Assembly: GCF_015265475.1 (NCBI RefSeq)
Contig: NZ_CP054493.1
Span: forward strand, 1,550,001 to 1,614,000
Source: Candidatus Sulfurimonas marisnigri
Lineage (GTDB): Bacteria; Campylobacterota; Campylobacteria; Campylobacterales; Sulfurimonadaceae
Reading direction: 5' to 3'
DNA: 64,000 nt
The notes beneath the pieces were generated by a model that did not search any database, was not told where the DNA came from, and saw only the letters and a list, made by a program, of their open reading frames with translations. The translations under genes were made by a program, and so were the position numbers. Shown here piece by piece: positions 23,456-32,792 of this stretch; position 1 is the first letter of the stretch; every line of letters begins with the position of its first letter.

Positions 23456-25209
23456 AACATCACCCCCACTATAAGTATGAATATACTAACTATAGCTATA
23501 ACATTAATAAGTTGTTTATACTTTTGAGAAATATCAAAGTAATACATGTTTAACTTCACTTCATCTTTCTCACCACAATTATACTCTTTTACCCTATGTG
23601 CTTTTTTAAATACAAATATAGCAAATAGCATTGGTATCACAGCAATTAAAACCAAAGGAACTATAATCTCTAAAGCACTTAACAGCTCTATATCAAAACT
23701 GATATAGACACCGATAAATAGCAAAGCCAAAAGCATATATGATGGAACTGTATATAGCTTTGGTATCTCTACATGTAGCTTCTCTTTATAATCAACATCT
23801 TTGGCAAAAAGTTTTGTCACCACCTTAAAATAGAGCAGTGTTAAAAATACACTTCCCATTGCAACAAATATCAGAGCAAGAGAGTATAGAGGATTGTTTA
23901 CAATCTCTTTTGCTATGGACTCAATTGCCATAAACTTTGCTACAAATGCTCCAAAAGGTGGAAGTGTCAATGAAGCAAAACCAATAATTATAAAAAAGAC
24001 CACTAACGGGGAGTGATTGATTAAACCGTTTATATCATTAACATATTTCAGATGGAAGCTTTTTTCCAAAATACCAGCTTGTAAAAAGAGCAGTGCCTTA
24101 GAGATAGCATGAAACACTATTAAAACCAAACAAGCCATAATAGCTTCTTCTGTTCCTATAGCTGCTAAGCTCATCATCAGAGCAAGAAGTGCTATAGTAG
24201 AAAGACCCAATATCTCTTTAAAATAATCTTTGCTCAGAGCAAGCAGTGAGGCACTAAAAAATACGAAGGTACCGATAAGAGTAATAGTCACAGATACAAA
24301 TCCGCTCATTGCAGGAGCAAGTTTAAACATTATATACGGAGCGATTTTCACCATTGTTGCACTATGTAAAATTGCACTGACTGGAGTTGGTGCAACCATA
24401 GCACCTAAAAGCCACTTCTCAAACGGTATGCTCGCCCCCTTAACAAAGCCAGCAATTGCTAAAAATACAATCGGGAGAAGATATAGCTCATTAATGTTTG
24501 TTATTAACATGTCAAAGTAGGCAGTGTTATAGTGATGTATTGAAAAAATTATAGCTATCAAAATAGCAACTCCACCTATCTGATTCATCCATAGTGCTTT
24601 TAGTGCATTATTAGAAGATATCTCATCTCCCCTATATCCTATTAATATAAAAGAGCAGAGTGTAGTCAATTCAAACAACATAAAAAATATCTCAATATTG
24701 TTAGTTGAAACAATAAAGTTCATAATCGACAAGAAGATAAACAGTATAGCAATAAAGGCATTTTTTTTAAACGCACTAAACTCTTCACTCTTTATATACT
24801 CTAAGGCATATATAATAATTATCCCACCTACAATATTTATGATTAGATACATAACTGATGATATATTATCAACTAAAATATCATTTGAAAGAAGCGTAGG
24901 GGACAAAGATAAAACTACTGAGTATAAGAGCATTTGCATTATGGCAAGAACGGTCACTAGATAGTGTTTTTTTATAATCCCTTGTGCAAGAAAGTATATA
25001 AGCAGTAGAGTATCAACTAGAATAAATATATTATGTAATGAATGAGACAAGTTGCTCTCAAAAGAAGTGGTTTCTAACGTCATGTTAAGCAGGCTTAATA
25101 TACTCAAAATTATAACAAAAGAGACAACTAAAATATTTCTAATTTTAACTCTCCCAATAAAAACTGTAAGAGCAAAAATTAGTGGAGAAATAATCAATAT
25201 ACTATACAC
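23452..25209 (-). CDS. echA: Ech/Hyf-type hydrogenase antiporter-like subunit (NuoL/HyfB-like)
   Basis: A 585-residue membrane protein of the Mrp/NuoL/M/N family with about 14 to 16 helices. The conserved pump motifs are visible: GFVKGASIPFEKWL, APTPVSAILHSATMVK, and the Lys/His helix FHAISKALLFL. Such subunits move H+ or Na+ across the inner membrane, driven by redox at the catalytic arm. It is the only antiporter-like subunit here, as in Ech. The ion is not decided by sequence. Confidence 0.88.
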   Translation of the reverse strand: MYSILIISPLIFALTVFIGRVKIRNILVVSFVIILSILSLLNMTLETTSFESNLSHSLHNIFILVDTLLLIYFLAQGIIKKHYLVTVLAIMQMLLYSVVLSLSPTLLSNDILVDNISSVMYLIINIVGGIIIIYALEYIKSEEFSAFKKNAFIAILFIFLSIMNFIVSTNNIEIFFMLFELTTLCSFILIGYRGDEISSNNALKALWMNQIGGVAILIAIIFSIHHYNTAYFDMLITNINELYLLPIVFLAIAGFVKGASIPFEKWLLGAMVAPTPVSAILHSATMVKIAPYIMFKLAPAMSGFVSVTITLIGTFVFFSASLLALSKDYFKEILGLSTIALLALMMSLAAIGTEEAIMACLVLIVFHAISKALLFLQAGILEKSFHLKYVNDINGLINHSPLVVFFIIIGFASLTLPPFGAFVAKFMAIESIAKEIVNNPLYSLALIFVAMGSVFLTLLYFKVVTKLFAKDVDYKEKLHVEIPKLYTVPSYMLLALLFIGVYISFDIELLSALEIIVPLVLIAVIPMLFAIFVFKKAHRVKEYNCGEKDEVKLNMYYFDISQKYKQLINVIAIVSIFILIVGVML

Positions 25210-25222
25210 TTTTACTGAACCT

Positions 25223-27928
25223 TTAAACTGTTTTATTTACTGTTATACTCTCAATATATCTTTTAAATTCTACTACAAAAAGAACACCGGATGCAATTAC
25301 TAATATCCCTATCCATGTTTGTATATCCAAAGCTTCACTTTTAAACATAATATTCATAAAACTGACATGTGTGAATGTTAACTGAGCAAAAATCATTAAA
25401 CCTACCCCTAAAAGTAAAAATTTATTGTTAAATATATCTGTTTTAAAAACTGAGTTTTGCAGCTCTTTACAGCTAAACAGGTAAAAAAGTTCTACAAAAA
25501 CAAATATATTTACAGCAACTGTTCTGGCATACTCAACACTATGTCCATTTGCTATCGCATAATTAAACATGCCATAAGCGGTAATCAACATGTAAACGCC
25601 AACAACTAACATCTGAACAATCATACTTTTTCTAAGAATAGAGGAGTTTGGCTTTCTTGGCTTTCGTTTCATAATACCGTCCTCTTTTGGCTCAAAAACC
25701 AACATAAGACCTAGAAATATAGCAGTTGACATATTAATCCATAAAATTTGCACAGGAAGTATAGGAAGTGTTAAACCAAGCATAATAGCAAAAAGTATCA
25801 CAAGTCCTTCTCCAAGATTTGTAGGTAGTGTCCATGTGATAAATTTAATCAAATTATCAAATACATTTCTACCCTCTCTAACAGCATGAGTAATTGAGCT
25901 AAAGTTGTCATCGCTTAATATCATATCTGCTGCCTCTTTTGCCACCTCTGTGCCACCTCGTCCCATGGCTATCCCTATGTCAGCCTGCTTTAGTGCCGGA
26001 GCATCATTTACTCCATCACCTGTCATTGCCACTATCTCACCCCTTGCTTGAAGGGCATCCACTATACGAAGTTTTTGTTCAGGCTCAACCCTTGCAAATA
26101 CTCTTGCATGTGATACTTTTTCAATCAACTCACTGTCTCTCATTTTTGAAAGCTCTATTCCTGTTATAACTGACTCCTCAAACTTTGAACCCTCGTCAAC
26201 TATAGACATCATTTTTGCTATAGAGAATGCGGTAAGAGCATGGTCGCCTGTTATCATAATAATTTTTATTCCAGCTCCAATAGACTCTTTAACAGCTTCA
26301 ATAGCTTCAGGTCTTGGAGGATCCATCATTGCCACAAGACCTAGAAAGATAAATTTATTATCAAGCAGCCTGCTGTCTATTTTATCTCCTGCTACTAATT
26401 TTTTTGAGATTGCTAGTACCCTCAAGCCTTGACCTGCAAACTCTTTTACTTTTTCAAGAATCTTATCTTTATTTATTTCTACAAGTTTTTCATCTATAAA
26501 TTCAAATTCACTAATATTTAAAATTTTTTCAACAGAACCCTTGAGATACAAAATATTTTGATTATTCTCTACATCCATGTTGATGGTAGCCATAAACTGT
26601 CTATCTGATTCAAATGGGAGCAAATCACTTCTTGGAAAGGTTTTGTTTAGTATCCGTTCTTCATAACCACTTTTCAAAGCACTAACAATAAGTGAACCTT
26701 CAGTAGGGTCACCGTTTATGCTGTAGTGCCCATCTTTGTTTATCAGATAAGACTCATTACATAGATAGCCGGCTCTTAGAAGATCTTTTAATTCATCACT
26801 GAAAAATTCTAATTTATTGCCATCTTGCAAAAAATCGCCTTTTGGCTCATATCCATTTCCGGTTATCTCATATGTGTTGTCTGAACAATATATATGTGTA
26901 ACACTCATCTTATTTTGTGTCAAAGTACCTGTTTTATCTGAACATATTACAGTAACACTTCCAAGTGTTTCAACTGCTGGAAGTTTTCTGATTATGGCAT
27001 TTTTACTAGCCATTCTACTTACCCCAATAGCAAGAGTAATAGTTACAGCTGCTGGCAACCCCTCGGGAATAGCTCCAACAGCTAAAGCAACTGAAGCCAT
27101 AAACATTTCAACCGCACTATTATCTCTTAATATACCAACAACAAATGTAAATGCAGCAAGAGCTAAAATCACATAAAGTAAAATTTTACTAAAGGCTGAA
27201 ATTTTCTTTGTAAGGGGAGTATCCATAGCTGTGGTGTTTTCTATGAGATGCGCAATTTTTCCAAGCTCTGTATACCCTGCCGTTGCTACAACTATACCTT
27301 TTGCTCTGCCATAAGTTACATATGTTCCGGAGTATGTCATGTTGTCTCTGTCATTAAGTGTAATATTTTCTTTATGTATGTCTGTATTCTTTTGTGAAGG
27401 GAGTGATTCTCCTGTGAGCATAGACTCATCTACTTTTAGATTTTTACACTCTAAAAGTCTCATGTCAGCAGGTACTTTTGAGCCAGACTCTAGTAAAACT
27501 ATGTCCCCTGGGACTAAATCAATAGAAGATATATTTATCTTTATTCCATCTCTAATCACTATAGCTTCGGCATTCATCATATTTTTTAGTGACTCGATTG
27601 CCTCTTGTGCTTTTACCTCTTGTATGTACCCTATAATAACGTTAATAATTACTACAGCAAAAATCACCCCGCTATCTATCCACTCTTGCAAAAAAGCAGT
27701 CACTGCAGATGCACCTAAAAGTATATATATTAAAGCACTATGAAACTGCATAAAGAATTTTTTTAACTTAGAGTCTTGTTTAGTTTCTTTTAATATATTT
27801 TTACCAAAGAACTCTTCACGGTGTTTTATGCTTAGTGGCGATAAACCATCGCTAATATCACTTTCAAATAGTTCTGTAATCTCTTTAGCTTGTATACTGT
27901 GCCAATTTTGACCTGTTAAATATTTCAT
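25223..27928 (-). CDS. P-type cation-transporting ATPase
   Basis: A 901-residue P-type ATPase of the P2 group (Ca2+, Na+ or H+ exporters). Key elements are intact: TGES (172-175), PEGLP in helix M4 (288-292), the phosphorylated Asp331 in [16 protein letters not shown] and the hinge [10 protein letters not shown]. Ten membrane helices are expected, with a full C-terminal set of six. The PEGLP motif argues against P1B heavy-metal pumps. Helix M5 reads [10 protein letters not shown], which differs from the SERCA-like calcium site, so the ion is uncertain. The gene lies between the two hydrogenase gene sets in the same direction, which is unusual. Confidence 0.88.
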   Translation of the reverse strand: MKYLTGQNWHSIQAKEITELFESDISDGLSPLSIKHREEFFGKNILKETKQDSKLKKFFMQFHSALIYILLGASAVTAFLQEWIDSGVIFAVVIINVIIGYIQEVKAQEAIESLKNMMNAEAIVIRDGIKINISSIDLVPGDIVLLESGSKVPADMRLLECKNLKVDESMLTGESLPSQKNTDIHKENITLNDRDNMTYSGTYVTYGRAKGIVVATAGYTELGKIAHLIENTTAMDTPLTKKISAFSKILLYVILALAAFTFVVGILRDNSAVEMFMASVALAVGAIPEGLPAAVTITLAIGVSRMASKNAIIRKLPAVETLGSVTVICSDKTGTLTQNKMSVTHIYCSDNTYEITGNGYEPKGDFLQDGNKLEFFSDELKDLLRAGYLCNESYLINKDGHYSINGDPTEGSLIVSALKSGYEERILNKTFPRSDLLPFESDRQFMATINMDVENNQNILYLKGSVEKILNISEFEFIDEKLVEINKDKILEKVKEFAGQGLRVLAISKKLVAGDKIDSRLLDNKFIFLGLVAMMDPPRPEAIEAVKESIGAGIKIIMITGDHALTAFSIAKMMSIVDEGSKFEESVITGIELSKMRDSELIEKVSHARVFARVEPEQKLRIVDALQARGEIVAMTGDGVNDAPALKQADIGIAMGRGGTEVAKEAADMILSDDNFSSITHAVREGRNVFDNLIKFITWTLPTNLGEGLVILFAIMLGLTLPILPVQILWINMSTAIFLGLMLVFEPKEDGIMKRKPRKPNSSILRKSMIVQMLVVGVYMLITAYGMFNYAIANGHSVEYARTVAVNIFVFVELFYLFSCKELQNSVFKTDIFNNKFLLLGVGLMIFAQLTFTHVSFMNIMFKSEALDIQTWIGILVIASGVLFVVEFKRYIESITVNKTV

Positions 27929-27959
27929 GAAAACTTCCTCTGATTTATATATAATAATT

Positions 27960-28478
27960 CTATTTTAACTCTTTAATTACCTCTTGTAATAACACGTTAT
28001 CTTTTTTTATAGCTTTAACACCTAACTCTTCTACACTCTTTATTACTGCCTCTATCAGCAAGTTGAATTTTTTTTGTAATGCCTTACTAAGTCCTATTTT
28101 AACATTGTAAATATCTTCTGCAACAACGCCAAAAATAGTTACATTTGCTATTTTATCATGTAGCTCACAAGCTTCTAACATCTGTACTACTTCAACTTCA
28201 TGGGCTGTATTTTTGTATCTTGTACTCCCTAACAACTCATCAGATGGTATTTTATAGACCTCACCTGCTTCATCTTCAATTGAGATAGTGTCAATAATAA
28301 AAACATTATCATATTCAAGAAAATACTCTATCAGTCCAAAACCGAGTGTTCCACCATCAAGTATCTCTAACTCTGGATTGAAATCAAAGTTCTTTTTCAA
28401 ATATGAAGCAGCAATAATACCCACCCCATCATCACAAAAAAGCAAGTTACCGATACCTATAATTATATTTTTAGCCAT
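27960..28478 (-). CDS. Hydrogenase maturation endopeptidase (HyaD/HybD family)
   Basis: A 172-residue protease that removes the C-terminal extension of a [NiFe] hydrogenase large subunit after nickel insertion. The family signature IGIGNLLFCDDGVGI is at residues 6-20, with the nickel-sensing acidic residue in the DDGVG loop. DGGTLGFGL and FIIDTI follow, then the His in EVEVV-rich loop region (HEVEVVQML). It directly follows the group 2-like large subunit, whose extension is its likely substrate; the group 4 large subunit in this operon has none. Confidence 0.88.
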   Translation of the reverse strand: MAKNIIIGIGNLLFCDDGVGIIAASYLKKNFDFNPELEILDGGTLGFGLIEYFLEYDNVFIIDTISIEDEAGEVYKIPSDELLGSTRYKNTAHEVEVVQMLEACELHDKIANVTIFGVVAEDIYNVKIGLSKALQKKFNLLIEAVIKSVEELGVKAIKKDNVLLQEVIKELK

Positions 28479-28492
28479 TTTATCTACTTTGT

Positions 28493-30172
28493 CTATAGAG
28501 TTTTAATCTTGTATTGACCTAGTTCTTTACCGTTTGTGTCTATTACATGTACAGCACATGCAAGACATGGATCAAAAGAGTGTATAACTTTTAATACTTC
28601 TAACGGCTTTGAGGTGTCTTGTATCTTTATCCCAATTAACGCCTCTTCGTAAGCTCCACGTTTTGAGTCAAAATTTTTAGGAGTAGCATTCCATGTTGTC
28701 GGTGCAATTACAGAAAAGTTTTCTATTTTAGCATCTTTAATTTTTACAAAATGGCACAAAACTCCACGAGGAACTTCAAGAAAAGCTCTCCCTTTGGTAT
28801 CTTTTTGTAAATTGTTAAAATCAAATTTCACCCATGTATCTGTATCGTAGTATTTAATATTTTGAATCATTCTTGATACAAGTTTAAAAATATATTCACA
28901 TACATAACTGGTCTCTATAGCTCTTGCTACATTTCTTCCAACAGTAGATGAGAGGTCTAAAAGTTCTAAATCTGTCTCTTGTAAAAACTCATCTACAAAA
29001 GGTTTTATAAGTTTGTTCTCTTTTATATAACTAACCAACACTCTTGCAAGCGGTCCTGTCTCCATGGTTTCACCATCGTACCTAGGAGCTTTTATCCAAG
29101 AGTATTTATCATCATTTTTTGCAGTCTTTAGAGTTCCGTCTTCATTCAAATCTGTATAGCATACTTCATTTTCTTCAGGAGTACCCTTATACCAAGCACG
29201 ATCAATCTCTTCTGTTACTTTTCTCTCATCAAAATCTTCTATTTTACTAAAATCATGATTGTATATAACTCCACCGCAAAATAGTCTCTGGTCACCCTCA
29301 AACTCATATCCGCCAACAGATAAAAAGTTTCCATTAGCCCTTCCTAGCCCGACTTTTATCTCATCACGATATGCTGTGGCTAAAAGTTTTGCATCTGGAA
29401 GATAAGCACGCTCAATAAAATCTTTAGCCTCTTTTATAATAAAAAGATAATCATTGAGTCTCTGAGGATTTAACATATCGGCCACACTAGTAACCCCGCC
29501 TACTACTAATGTCTGAGGGTGTGGAGTCTTTGCCCCAAAAATAGCTACAGCCTTGCTTATATTTGTTTGAAATTTCAGCGCTTCTAAATAGTGAGAAATC
29601 ATAATCAAGTTTTGTTCAGGTGTTAGTTTATAATCACTATGTCCCCAGTAGGCATTTGCAAATGGCCCAAGTTTTCCAGCTTTTACAAAATTTTGTAGTT
29701 TTTCTATAACCGCTTCATAGTGTGAATGGGAGTTTCTAAAAGGTTTTTTTGCATACTTGTGAGCCTCTTTGGATGTCGCTTTAGGGTCTGCACTTAATGC
29801 AGATGTTACATCAACAAAATCCAAAGAATGAAGATGGTAAAAATGGACTACATGGTCTTGAATAAAAAGTGCCATAGCAATTAAGTCTCTAATAATCTCA
29901 GCATTTTTTGGGATTTTTAAAGAGTAAGCATCTTCTACACATGTAATTGCTCCGCGAAAGTGTGAATTAGTACAAACACCACAAATTCTACCAGCCATAA
30001 GTCCTGCATCTCTAGGGTCTCTATCTTTTAATATAATCTCAATTCCGCGAAAAAGCTGACCACTTACATAAGCCTCTTGAACAACTCCATCTTCATCGAC
30101 TTCAACCTCAACTCTTAAATGTCCCTCTATTCGTGTAATAGGGTCTATTACAACCTTTTTTATACTGCCCAT
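28493..30172 (-). CDS. hupL: [NiFe] hydrogenase large subunit (group 2-like)
   Basis: A 559-residue catalytic subunit. The nickel ligands are Cys64 and Cys67 (GRICGVCTNSH) and Cys536 and Cys539 (DPCLACAVH). Seventeen residues follow His542 and would be cut off by the protease encoded next. DPITRIEGHL at residues 10-19 is the classical N-terminal motif. There is no membrane anchor gene, and the small subunit has no Tat signal, so the enzyme is cytoplasmic. That, and the CSGN motif in the partner, point to group 2 of the uptake hydrogenases. The start overlaps the stop of the fused small-subunit gene by one base. Confidence 0.9.
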   Translation of the reverse strand: MGSIKKVVIDPITRIEGHLRVEVEVDEDGVVQEAYVSGQLFRGIEIILKDRDPRDAGLMAGRICGVCTNSHFRGAITCVEDAYSLKIPKNAEIIRDLIAMALFIQDHVVHFYHLHSLDFVDVTSALSADPKATSKEAHKYAKKPFRNSHSHYEAVIEKLQNFVKAGKLGPFANAYWGHSDYKLTPEQNLIMISHYLEALKFQTNISKAVAIFGAKTPHPQTLVVGGVTSVADMLNPQRLNDYLFIIKEAKDFIERAYLPDAKLLATAYRDEIKVGLGRANGNFLSVGGYEFEGDQRLFCGGVIYNHDFSKIEDFDERKVTEEIDRAWYKGTPEENEVCYTDLNEDGTLKTAKNDDKYSWIKAPRYDGETMETGPLARVLVSYIKENKLIKPFVDEFLQETDLELLDLSSTVGRNVARAIETSYVCEYIFKLVSRMIQNIKYYDTDTWVKFDFNNLQKDTKGRAFLEVPRGVLCHFVKIKDAKIENFSVIAPTTWNATPKNFDSKRGAYEEALIGIKIQDTSKPLEVLKVIHSFDPCLACAVHVIDTNGKELGQYKIKTL

Positions 30173-32589
30173 TATTTCTCATCCTCAACATACTTTCTCT
30201 CATTTGCAAACTTATCAAAGAAGCCAACTTCCACACAACCCATACAACCATGTCCAGCCTGAACCGGCCAACTTGTTCCAGCATTGAACTTCATGGTCGG
30301 GCAGTTTACATTTGTGTAAGGACCTTTGCATCCAACTTCGAAGAGACAGTAACCCTTTTTAGCACCCTCATCGCCCCACTCTTTTACAAACTCGCCAAGT
30401 TCATAATGACCGCGTCTCTCACAGTTGTCATGAACTCTCCCCTCATATGCCCAAAGAGGACGGTTAAACTTATCAAGTGCCGGCAACTCTTCAAACATTA
30501 TATAAGAGAGGAGAGTTCCTACTATGTTTGTCGGATTTGTAGGACATCCTGGAATATTGATAATATCATCACGTTTAAGTGCCTCGGCAACTCCAACTGC
30601 ACCCGTAGGGTTTGGATGAGCTGCTACAACACCGCCATCAAGTGCACAGCTTCCAACTGCAATAACAAGTGCGGCATCTTTTGCACATTTTTGCAGAAGC
30701 TCTAATCCTGTCTCACCTTTCGGTCCGATTCTAAGGTATTTTCCATCCATAGCCAAAGGTACTGCACCCTCAACCATTAAAATGTACTTACCCTTTTCAT
30801 TCTCTATGATATCTTCTAAAATTGTCTCACTCTGGTCTCCGCTTGCACTCATAAGCAACTCATGATAGTCAAGTGAGATATAGTCAAAAATAAGATCTTC
30901 TATAGCGGGGTTTGTTGATTTTATAAAAGCTTCTGAGTTTCCGCTACAATCTGCCAGCTCCAGCCAGATTATTGGGACTTTATTCAGATTACAAACTGCA
31001 TTGTCTACAACCTGCTCAAAACTAGGGTGAAGCTGCATATTTGCAGTTACCATAGATATCCAGCTGTTTACCTCTTTTTTGCCTATATCGAGAGATGCCA
31101 TTGCTGATTCTAGGTTGTCTGTGCTTAGGTTATTTCTCGGGTGGATAGAGTTAAATTTATCTATTCGTTTGGAGACTTCTGCAATCTCTTTTTCTCTTTT
31201 TATATCTTCTGGAGATTTTCTGGGCATATTCGGGTCTATGAGATGTTGAGACTCTTTAATTACATCTGCAACCATAACCTTACATCTTCCACACACCCTG
31301 CCCGCTTCACTAAACTGTGCAAGTTCTGAAAATGATGAAATTCCTGCTTGAGTCACAATATCAACTAAATCTTGCTGGTAAATATGCTCACAACTGCATA
31401 TAAGTCTCCCTCTCTCGCCGATTAGTCTATTCTCATACAAGTAGTTTATATCTAGCTTTTCTCCGCTGTTTATTAGAGTTTCCAAATAGCCTACATCAAC
31501 ATTAGAGTTAATACCTATAAATCTTGTCAATTTGTCATCAGTTACAAAATACTCATCTATTCTGTTGTCTGCTTTTGATGTTATGAGAACCTTCTCATAA
31601 TCACTTGTAAACTTCGGTGAATTAACTTCAATTAAGTCAAACTCACCAACTTTCAACATATCAATACTTGTGTTTAGTTCAAACTCTTTTATATCTATTT
31701 GAAGTAGATGTGAGATAGCGCAATCAGCCTGAGCAGTACACTCTTTTACATGTCCTGCTACATAGTTAAACTCGCTAACTTCTGCACACTCACCAACGGC
31801 ATAGATATCCTCATCATCTGTTTGCATGTATAGATTTGTTAAAATCCCTCTGTTGCACTCAAACGTCTCTCTGAACTCCTCAATGTTTGGCTTTATGCCG
31901 ACGCCAAAGACTAAAAACGGGTTTTTTATTTCAAGTTTTTTAGTTTTAAGAAGTTTAATCTCGCCGTTTTCTATAACTTTGTCAACTATCTCATCTTCAT
32001 AGGATATTTTAATTTTTCCATCTTTTAGATAACACTCTTCAATGGTTTTAATAGAGTCTATTGAGAGGTTTTTGTCATACAAATGTTTACCACGGATAAG
32101 AAGAGTTATCTCTTGCACATTTGGCATCTCATTTAGAGTTTCAAGTAGTTCAAGCCCTATCGGACCGCTCCCTACAACAACAACCTCTCTATTGTTAATG
32201 CCATATTTAATCATTTCACAATCGTCAGCACTTCTAAAAACTGTTGCATTTTTTATATTTTCTATATTAAACAGAGAGATTGGTGTGGAACCGGTTGCTA
32301 TAATCAGCTTATCGTAGCTAAACATAGAGTTGTCAGAAAATACACGCTTAGCATCTTTGTCTACTCTTACTACTTTTTGAGAAAGTTCCAATTTTACGGT
32401 CGGGTCTAAGGGCAGAGATATTCTGTCTGTATCATCATCTCCGTCAACCAAACGACAGAGGTGAATTCTATCGTACGGAGGGTACTTCTCATCACTTAAT
32501 ATCGTAACTTCCAAAGAACTGTTTTGCTTTTTAATATTGTTTGCCAAATATACTGCGGCTATGCCGCCGCCTACGATTATAACTCTCAT
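30172..32589 (-). CDS. Fusion of FAD/NAD(P) reductase, BFD [2Fe-2S] domain and [NiFe] hydrogenase small subunit
   Basis: An 805-residue three-part protein. Residues 1-320 form a pyridine-nucleotide disulfide oxidoreductase like NirB or rubredoxin reductase: FAD loop GGGIAA at 7-12, NAD(P) loop GSGPIG at 140-145, and DIYAVGECAE at 261-270. Residues 390-445 form a BFD-like [2Fe-2S] domain with Cys398, 400, 433 and 436. Residues 535-805 are a hydrogenase small subunit. The proximal cluster has Cys548, Cys648 and Cys682; the fourth position is Asn551 (CSGN), as in cyanobacterial HupS. His720, Cys723, 748, 754 and Cys763, 782, 785 serve the other clusters. No signal peptide is present. The layout suggests direct electron flow from H2 to NAD(P)+ or, by bifurcation, to a second acceptor; that is inference. 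Confidence 0.9.
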   Translation of the reverse strand: MRVIIVGGGIAAVYLANNIKKQNSSLEVTILSDEKYPPYDRIHLCRLVDGDDDTDRISLPLDPTVKLELSQKVVRVDKDAKRVFSDNSMFSYDKLIIATGSTPISLFNIENIKNATVFRSADDCEMIKYGINNREVVVVGSGPIGLELLETLNEMPNVQEITLLIRGKHLYDKNLSIDSIKTIEECYLKDGKIKISYEDEIVDKVIENGEIKLLKTKKLEIKNPFLVFGVGIKPNIEEFRETFECNRGILTNLYMQTDDEDIYAVGECAEVSEFNYVAGHVKECTAQADCAISHLLQIDIKEFELNTSIDMLKVGEFDLIEVNSPKFTSDYEKVLITSKADNRIDEYFVTDDKLTRFIGINSNVDVGYLETLINSGEKLDINYLYENRLIGERGRLICSCEHIYQQDLVDIVTQAGISSFSELAQFSEAGRVCGRCKVMVADVIKESQHLIDPNMPRKSPEDIKREKEIAEVSKRIDKFNSIHPRNNLSTDNLESAMASLDIGKKEVNSWISMVTANMQLHPSFEQVVDNAVCNLNKVPIIWLELADCSGNSEAFIKSTNPAIEDLIFDYISLDYHELLMSASGDQSETILEDIIENEKGKYILMVEGAVPLAMDGKYLRIGPKGETGLELLQKCAKDAALVIAVGSCALDGGVVAAHPNPTGAVGVAEALKRDDIINIPGCPTNPTNIVGTLLSYIMFEELPALDKFNRPLWAYEGRVHDNCERRGHYELGEFVKEWGDEGAKKGYCLFEVGCKGPYTNVNCPTMKFNAGTSWPVQAGHGCMGCVEVGFFDKFANERKYVEDEK

Positions 32590-32724
32590 TTTTAGCCTTA
32601 CATGTAGAAGTTATTTAAAATAAATATTATATAACATTATGAATTAAAATATATTTAATTAACTGCTTTACAATTTATTCTTATTATAGACACTTCAATC
32701 TATTTAATTCCCATTTTAATTATG

Positions 32725-32738
32725 AAATAAGCTTATTT
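32725..32738. promoter_or_regulatory. Perfect 14-base palindrome between divergent operons
   Basis: AAATAAGCTTATTT is a perfect palindrome about 55 bases before the Lon-like gene and 135 bases before the hydrogenase run. It has the look of a dimeric repressor or activator site. It matches neither the CIRCE (HrcA) nor the HAIR (HspR) heat-shock operator. Confidence 0.35.
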
Positions 32739-32792
32739 TACTTATTATGAGTAAATCTTAAAAAAAATTATTTATTGTTACAAAGGAACTTT

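Noticed and set aside
30250-30705. A 151-codon open frame on the + strand inside the fused hydrogenase gene
   Set aside because: It lies wholly opposite the small-subunit domain, has Cys-rich, low-complexity content caused by the antisense of a Cys/Gly-rich gene, and has no ribosome binding site.
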